Source: DATBED01 sp035480695
GTDB lineage: Bacteria; Patescibacteriota; Saccharimonadia; Saccharimonadales; UBA4665
Assembly: GCA_035480695.1 (NCBI GenBank)
Contig: DATIHM010000086.1
Location: forward strand, 1-7,836
Direction: 5' to 3'
Length of the DNA: 7,836 nt
This document shows positions 4,982-7,836 of this stretch, in pieces. The position numbers and the translations under genes are program-made. The notes under the pieces are model-generated. The model was not told where the DNA came from, searched no databases, and saw nothing but the letters and a program-made list of their open reading frames with translations. Position 1 is the first letter of the stretch, and each line of letters begins with the position of its first letter.

Positions 4982-6222
4982 GCGGCTGAAGGAATCAGCC
5001 CGAATTCGCTGGCACGGGTAAGCTTGGCCATGGTCGGTTCGAAAATCCACTGCTTGGCCCGGCCGCTATCGAGAGTCAGGTACTTTTGGAAGCCAGCCTC
5101 GGCGTCGAGCATCCGCTGCATCCAGACGCCATAGGTCCACTTACTCCACTTAGGTGCGAATGTCATTTCCCCTCTTCCGTCGATCTGTTCGATGAAGTCC
5201 TGGACTACTATCAAACCGTCTGGCTTGACATAGTGGCGGGCGTTTTCGAGCATCTGCTGTATTTGTTGGGAACCTAATTGATAAAGTATAGTCGAGAAAA
5301 GCACCATGTCATATTCGCGGTCTTCAGGGTTCGGGAACTTTTTTTCAAAGGCGTCATGTTGAAAATAAGCGAAATCATCGCAATGGAAACGCAGATTGAT
5401 TGGCCAATGCTTCTCCAGGTAATCAAATTCCTGTACTCTCCCCATGTCGCCCAAGAGCTCGCTGGGGTAAAATGAGCAGCTCTTAGCCCAAGTTTTCATT
5501 GTTGATTCAAGCAGCTCCCAGCGGTCAATACCCATAGCCAGCTTTAGTGGCAAATGCCCCATGCGACGAACCTGGTTTAGCCTGATCGTCTTATCTAAGT
5601 CGCGCATTGGTTCAGCAGCATCATGCTCTGGCCTACGCATTACATCGACATAGTCGTAACTGAAGTCCGGATTACTCTCGACCAGGGCCCATTTCCCCAT
5701 GACTCTGTGCCGGCTGCAGCCGACATCCAGGATTCTTATAGGACTGTCGTAACCATCTGCCAGTGCGATTATCCTGGGCGGCAAGCCGCGGCCAGAGATG
5801 TTACTCTGGACGTTGAAAGTCATCCGCAGTTCATATGCCCACCGCGCATTTCCATCACTCTCTATCGCGTCAAAAAAATCATCCCAAGCTTCGGCAGTGT
5901 CATGATTTTTAGGATAGGCAGGGCACTGGTTGCGCAGTTTAAAGTCCTGACCGACACGCATGCTTGCGTTGGCGAAATTAACGGAGGACATATCGGGCTG
6001 CCTGTCCAATACTTGGCGGGCCAAAGCCCGGGTGTTTGGCCTCTCATCTTCAAACAGCACGCCATAAAAGCGCCCGTAAAAGGCCTGCATATACCTGTCG
6101 GGGGCGTTCGGGTGCCCGTCTTCGCTGTCTCCTGACAGGAAAAGCAGCTGGTCACGTATGTCATCTAGCCGCTGTTCAGTTGAAGGCGGCCCTTCGGCAT
6201 GTGGAGTGAAACCTTCAGTCAC
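4978..6222 (-). CDS. Uncharacterised class I SAM-dependent methyltransferase
   Basis: The protein has 414 residues with the preferred GTG start at 6222, or 418 if the ATG at 6234 is used. On the longer numbering, motif I is RILDVGCSRH (167-176), the S-adenosylmethionine glycine loop. A candidate motif with HCDDFAYFQHDAF lies at 284-296, motif IV-like YDMVLFSTILYQL at 308-320, and the post-motif strand VKPDGLIVVQDFIEQI at 336-351. About 110 residues separate motif I from the DDF segment, far more than in minimal enzymes, implying an insertion. The N-terminal ~160 residues match no domain I recognise. The substrate is unknown; small molecule, lipid, protein and RNA are all possible. It is the last gene of the def-fmt unit and overlaps the fmt stop, so it is translationally coupled to initiator-Met processing genes. 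The GTG start is supported by a well-spaced GAGGTG; the ATG at 6234 has no Shine-Dalgarno. Confidence 0.8.
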   Translation of the reverse strand: MTEGFTPHAEGPPSTEQRLDDIRDQLLFLSGDSEDGHPNAPDRYMQAFYGRFYGVLFEDERPNTRALARQVLDRQPDMSSVNFANASMRVGQDFKLRNQCPAYPKNHDTAEAWDDFFDAIESDGNARWAYELRMTFNVQSNISGRGLPPRIIALADGYDSPIRILDVGCSRHRVMGKWALVESNPDFSYDYVDVMRRPEHDAAEPMRDLDKTIRLNQVRRMGHLPLKLAMGIDRWELLESTMKTWAKSCSFYPSELLGDMGRVQEFDYLEKHWPINLRFHCDDFAYFQHDAFEKKFPNPEDREYDMVLFSTILYQLGSQQIQQMLENARHYVKPDGLIVVQDFIEQIDGRGEMTFAPKWSKWTYGVWMQRMLDAEAGFQKYLTLDSGRAKQWIFEPTMAKLTRASEFGLIPSAA

Positions 6223-7144
6223 CGCCCACCTCATTCAGCTGGTAGCCGGCTAAGAAGGCTTCGGCCGACATTTCTTTCTTGCCAGCCGGAATCAATCTAT
6301 CTATAACTATGATGCCATCTGATGTGTAAATGCCGAACTCTTTGCCTTGCCGCCATAGTTTGCTGGGCTCGCCCTGGCCATCTATTACGTGCGACGCAGT
6401 TATAACGATATCCGTGCCGGCGATTTTGGAACGGCTACGTGGCCAGCCGGCGTAGGCTCGGACTTCGCGCTCCAAGCTTGTGGCTGGCTTGTTCCAGTCT
6501 ATCTCGCCATTGGCTTTTTCAATCTGTTGGCAGAAGCTTGGCTGGCCGCTTTGCGGCTGCGGTTCAAGCGCGCCATCCAAGATGGCCGATAGGTTTGACC
6601 TGACCATTTCGGCGCCGATTCCCGATAACTTGTCGGCCAATTCCTGCTTGGTCTCGCTGCCTGACAGCGCGACCTTTTGCTGGGCAAAAACAGGGCCGGC
6701 GTCCATTTCGGCCGCCAAAGCCATCAGCGAAACACCGGTTTCGTTGGCGCCGTCCAAAATGACGCTTTCCAGCGGGGTCGAGCCGCGGTACTTCGGCAAA
6801 AGGGAAGGGTGGACGTTGATGATTCCGTGCGGAAAAGCCTCGATTAACTCTGGTGGTACTAATTTGCCGTACGCTACCAAAACGGCTGCTTCGGCGCCGA
6901 GCCCGCTAAGCTGGCCGACGGATTCCGCCAGGTTTTCGAGCGCCAAAACCGGAATATCGTGTTGCCCGGCGAGCTTGGCTACCTCCAGCTGGCGCGGCTG
7001 GCGCGAGGCGCCGGCTTCGACCTGGGCGACCACCACGGCAGCCACTTCGTAACCGTCTTCAATCAAGCCGCGCAGCACCAGCGCACCGGTCGTTACGCCT
7101 GTCGCCAGGCGCTCATTACCAAAGAACAGGATCTTTTTCGACAT
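6215..7144 (-). CDS. fmt: Methionyl-tRNA formyltransferase
   Basis: Fmt transfers a formyl group from 10-formyl-tetrahydrofolate to initiator Met-tRNA, making the substrate for IF2. The 309-residue length is normal for the family. The formyltransferase domain (about 4-185) contains the catalytic Asn110 and His112 in NVHPSLLPKYRGSTP (110-124) and the catalytic Asp148 in EMDAGP (146-151). The C-terminal domain (about 208-305) carries the GEIDW (213-217) and AYAGWPRSR (230-238) signatures. The N-terminus, FFGNERLATG, differs from the common FMGTPxFA loop. The reading frame is open to an ATG at 7201, but the conserved fold begins at MSKKILFFGN, so 7144 is chosen. This start lies 29 bases inside the end of def and has no clear Shine-Dalgarno, so translation probably depends on coupling to def. 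The stop is TGA. Confidence 0.95.
   Translation of the reverse strand: MSKKILFFGNERLATGVTTGALVLRGLIEDGYEVAAVVVAQVEAGASRQPRQLEVAKLAGQHDIPVLALENLAESVGQLSGLGAEAAVLVAYGKLVPPELIEAFPHGIINVHPSLLPKYRGSTPLESVILDGANETGVSLMALAAEMDAGPVFAQQKVALSGSETKQELADKLSGIGAEMVRSNLSAILDGALEPQPQSGQPSFCQQIEKANGEIDWNKPATSLEREVRAYAGWPRSRSKIAGTDIVITASHVIDGQGEPSKLWRQGKEFGIYTSDGIIVIDRLIPAGKKEMSAEAFLAGYQLNEVGGD
6227..6232 (-). promoter_or_regulatory. Shine-Dalgarno deciding a GTG start for the methyltransferase
   Basis: On the minus strand GAGGTG (6232-6227) matches the anti-Shine-Dalgarno complement. Its GAGG core is six bases before the in-frame GTG at 6222. It lies inside the end of fmt, so the ribosome finishing fmt at 6215 passes over it, which suits coupled re-initiation. 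The competing ATG at 6234 overlaps this motif and has nothing suitable upstream. Confidence 0.55.
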
Positions 7145-7688
7145 CTTTCTTATAGTCCAATGGTTGCAGTTTGCCGTCGGCATCGAGCCTGAAAAAGGCA
7201 TCCTGCTTATCTTTGATATGATCGATGAAAACGATTCCGTTACAGTGGTCGATTTCGTGTTGGAAAATCCGCGCCAAAAAGCCCTCGGCTGTCACGCGGA
7301 ACGACCGGCCGTTCATATCAAGCGCTTTGACCCGCACTTTGGAATGCCGCGACACCTTACCGTATATGTTCGGCACGCTCAGGCAACCCTCGTAGTCCTC
7401 AACGATTTCGCCTTCGGCCTTGGCGATTTCCGGGTTGATGAACACCGTGAAATCGTGGTTGGACTTGTCGTTGTAATCGTTGCGCACTACCACGATTTTG
7501 TACGGTCGGTCAATCTGCACGGCGGCCAGCGCCACGCCGACCTCGTGGTCGCGGCTCTGGTCCCAGTCGATGGTGGCGGCCTTCATGTCGTCGACGACCT
7601 GACGGATTTCGTCGGTCACGATTCCAACCCGCTTCGACTTTTGCCGAAGGTGCGGGTTGGGCAGGGCAATGATTTGTTCCTTCGTCAT
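7116..7688 (-). CDS. def: Peptide deformylase
   Basis: Def is a metalloenzyme that removes the formyl group from nascent proteins, undoing the modification made by Fmt. The protein has 190 residues, within the usual range. Motif 1 is GVALAAVQ (51-58), motif 2 EGCLSVP (100-106) and motif 3 QHEIDH (143-148). The expected metal ligands Cys102, His144 and His148 and the catalytic Glu145 are all present. In motif 1 the second glycine of the usual GxGLAAxQ is alanine. There is a loop insertion of charged residues near 70-79 (NDYNDKSNHD) and a short C-terminal extension after the core helix, as in type 1 enzymes. It is the first gene of the minus-strand unit def-fmt-methyltransferase. There is no Shine-Dalgarno before the ATG; a promoter -10 lies just upstream, suggesting a leaderless or nearly leaderless mRNA. 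Confidence 0.96.
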   Translation of the reverse strand: MTKEQIIALPNPHLRQKSKRVGIVTDEIRQVVDDMKAATIDWDQSRDHEVGVALAAVQIDRPYKIVVVRNDYNDKSNHDFTVFINPEIAKAEGEIVEDYEGCLSVPNIYGKVSRHSKVRVKALDMNGRSFRVTAEGFLARIFQHEIDHCNGIVFIDHIKDKQDAFFRLDADGKLQPLDYKKDVEKDPVLW

Positions 7689-7696
7689 TGTGCCAA

Positions 7697-7725
7697 AGTA
7701 TACCTTATGAAAGCCACTGAGTTAA
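7697..7725 (-). promoter_or_regulatory. Promoter of the def-fmt-methyltransferase unit, near-leaderless
   Basis: Reading the minus strand, TTAACT (7725-7720) and TATACT (7702-7697) are separated by exactly 17 bases and match the consensus at four and five of six positions. Transcription would start near 7690, only about two bases before the def ATG at 7688, leaving no room for a Shine-Dalgarno. None is seen. Confidence 0.6.
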
Positions 7726-7733
7726 GGGATATA

Positions 7734-7762
7734 TTGATATTTCAACCTAAATATGGTATTAT
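7734..7762 (+). promoter_or_regulatory. Promoter of the gene starting at 7769, predicted leaderless
   Basis: TTGATA (7734-7739, five of six to consensus) is followed after exactly 17 bases by TATTAT (7757-7762). The start point would fall on about 7769, which is the A of the ATG. An overlapping perfect TATAAT lies at 7760-7765, with a poorer 20-base spacing. No Shine-Dalgarno is present. The promoter stands back to back with the def promoter, their -35 boxes eight bases apart. Confidence 0.58.
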
Positions 7763-7768
7763 AATGTT

Positions 7769-7836
7769 ATGACTGGGAATGTCTATCCTGAGAGGTTATC
7801 TGAATTTGACTACACCGTAGAAGAAACGCCTTACTA
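7769..7836 (+). CDS. 5' end of an unidentified gene, cut by window edge
   Basis: The reading frame is open for 22 codons from the ATG at 7769 to the window end (MTGNVYPERLSEFDYTVEET...). Nearby ATGs at 7753 and 7764 are in other frames and hit stops within three codons, so 7769 is the only sensible start. A strong promoter ends just upstream. The N-terminus is polar and acidic, with no signal peptide in the visible part. I do not recognise the family from so short a fragment. Confidence reflects the promoter plus open frame only. Confidence 0.5.
   Translation, partial: MTGNVYPERLSEFDYTVEETPY

Noticed and set aside
5623..6135. 170-codon plus-strand open frame inside the methyltransferase gene
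   Set aside because: The opposite strand has SAM-binding motifs; this frame shows no domain pattern.
7145..7201. N-terminal extension of fmt to the ATG at 7201
   Set aside because: The added 19 residues precede the conserved first beta strand and lie deep inside def; the fold starts at 7144.
1452..7595. Repeated GTCGAC hexamers (for example 1452, 1707, 1900, 2210, 2878, 2974, 3251, 7590)
   Set aside because: Most fall in coding sequence and are explained by GTC/GAC codon preference; spacing is irregular and no iteron or uptake-signal structure is seen.
7164..7772. 202-codon plus-strand open frame over def
   Set aside because: Antisense to all three diagnostic deformylase motifs; no independent evidence of coding.

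Overview
The window looks like a compact chromosomal segment of a Patescibacteria/CPR member, most likely a Candidatus Saccharibacteria (TM7) lineage. This is inferred from the gene content: a small acidic protein resembling the DUF5663 family I know from that group, a ROK protein with a degenerate sugar-binding motif, and a short IF2. Genes are tightly packed or overlapping, and GC content is moderate. TGA acts as a normal stop (end of fmt), so this is not the UGA-recoded SR1/Gracilibacteria code. No rRNA, tRNA, CRISPR array or mobile element is visible.

Layout. (1) 1-591, minus: the 5' part of a ROK-family sugar kinase-like gene, cut by the window edge. (2) 592-752: a divergent intergenic region with a good plus-strand promoter and a small leader hairpin. 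(3) 753-4981, plus: rpsA (four S1 domains), infB (IF2), a DUF5663-like protein with a long proline-rich tail, and a small GAF-like protein. These probably form one transcription unit, with a possible internal promoter after infB. (4) 7688 down to 4978, minus: def, fmt and an uncharacterised SAM-dependent methyltransferase, with every junction overlapping. This unit collides head-on with the plus-strand unit at a 4-bp stop-stop overlap (4978-4981). (5) 7689-7768: an 80-bp region with two back-to-back promoters. (6) 7769 to the edge: the first 22 codons of an unidentified plus-strand gene.

Functionally the core of the window is translation initiation and N-terminal maturation. S1 binds mRNA, Fmt formylates the initiator Met-tRNA, IF2 delivers it to the ribosome, and Def removes the formyl group from the new protein. 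The methyltransferase is coupled to def-fmt, and the two small proteins sit where rbfA/truB often follow infB, so these are the genes with unexplained roles.

The most interesting pattern is at gene starts. The first genes of three units (ROK, def, and the gene at 7769) have no Shine-Dalgarno sequence and carry a -10-like hexamer 12-14 bases upstream of the ATG. That geometry predicts leaderless or nearly leaderless mRNAs. By contrast, rpsA, infB and the methyltransferase carry Shine-Dalgarno motifs.
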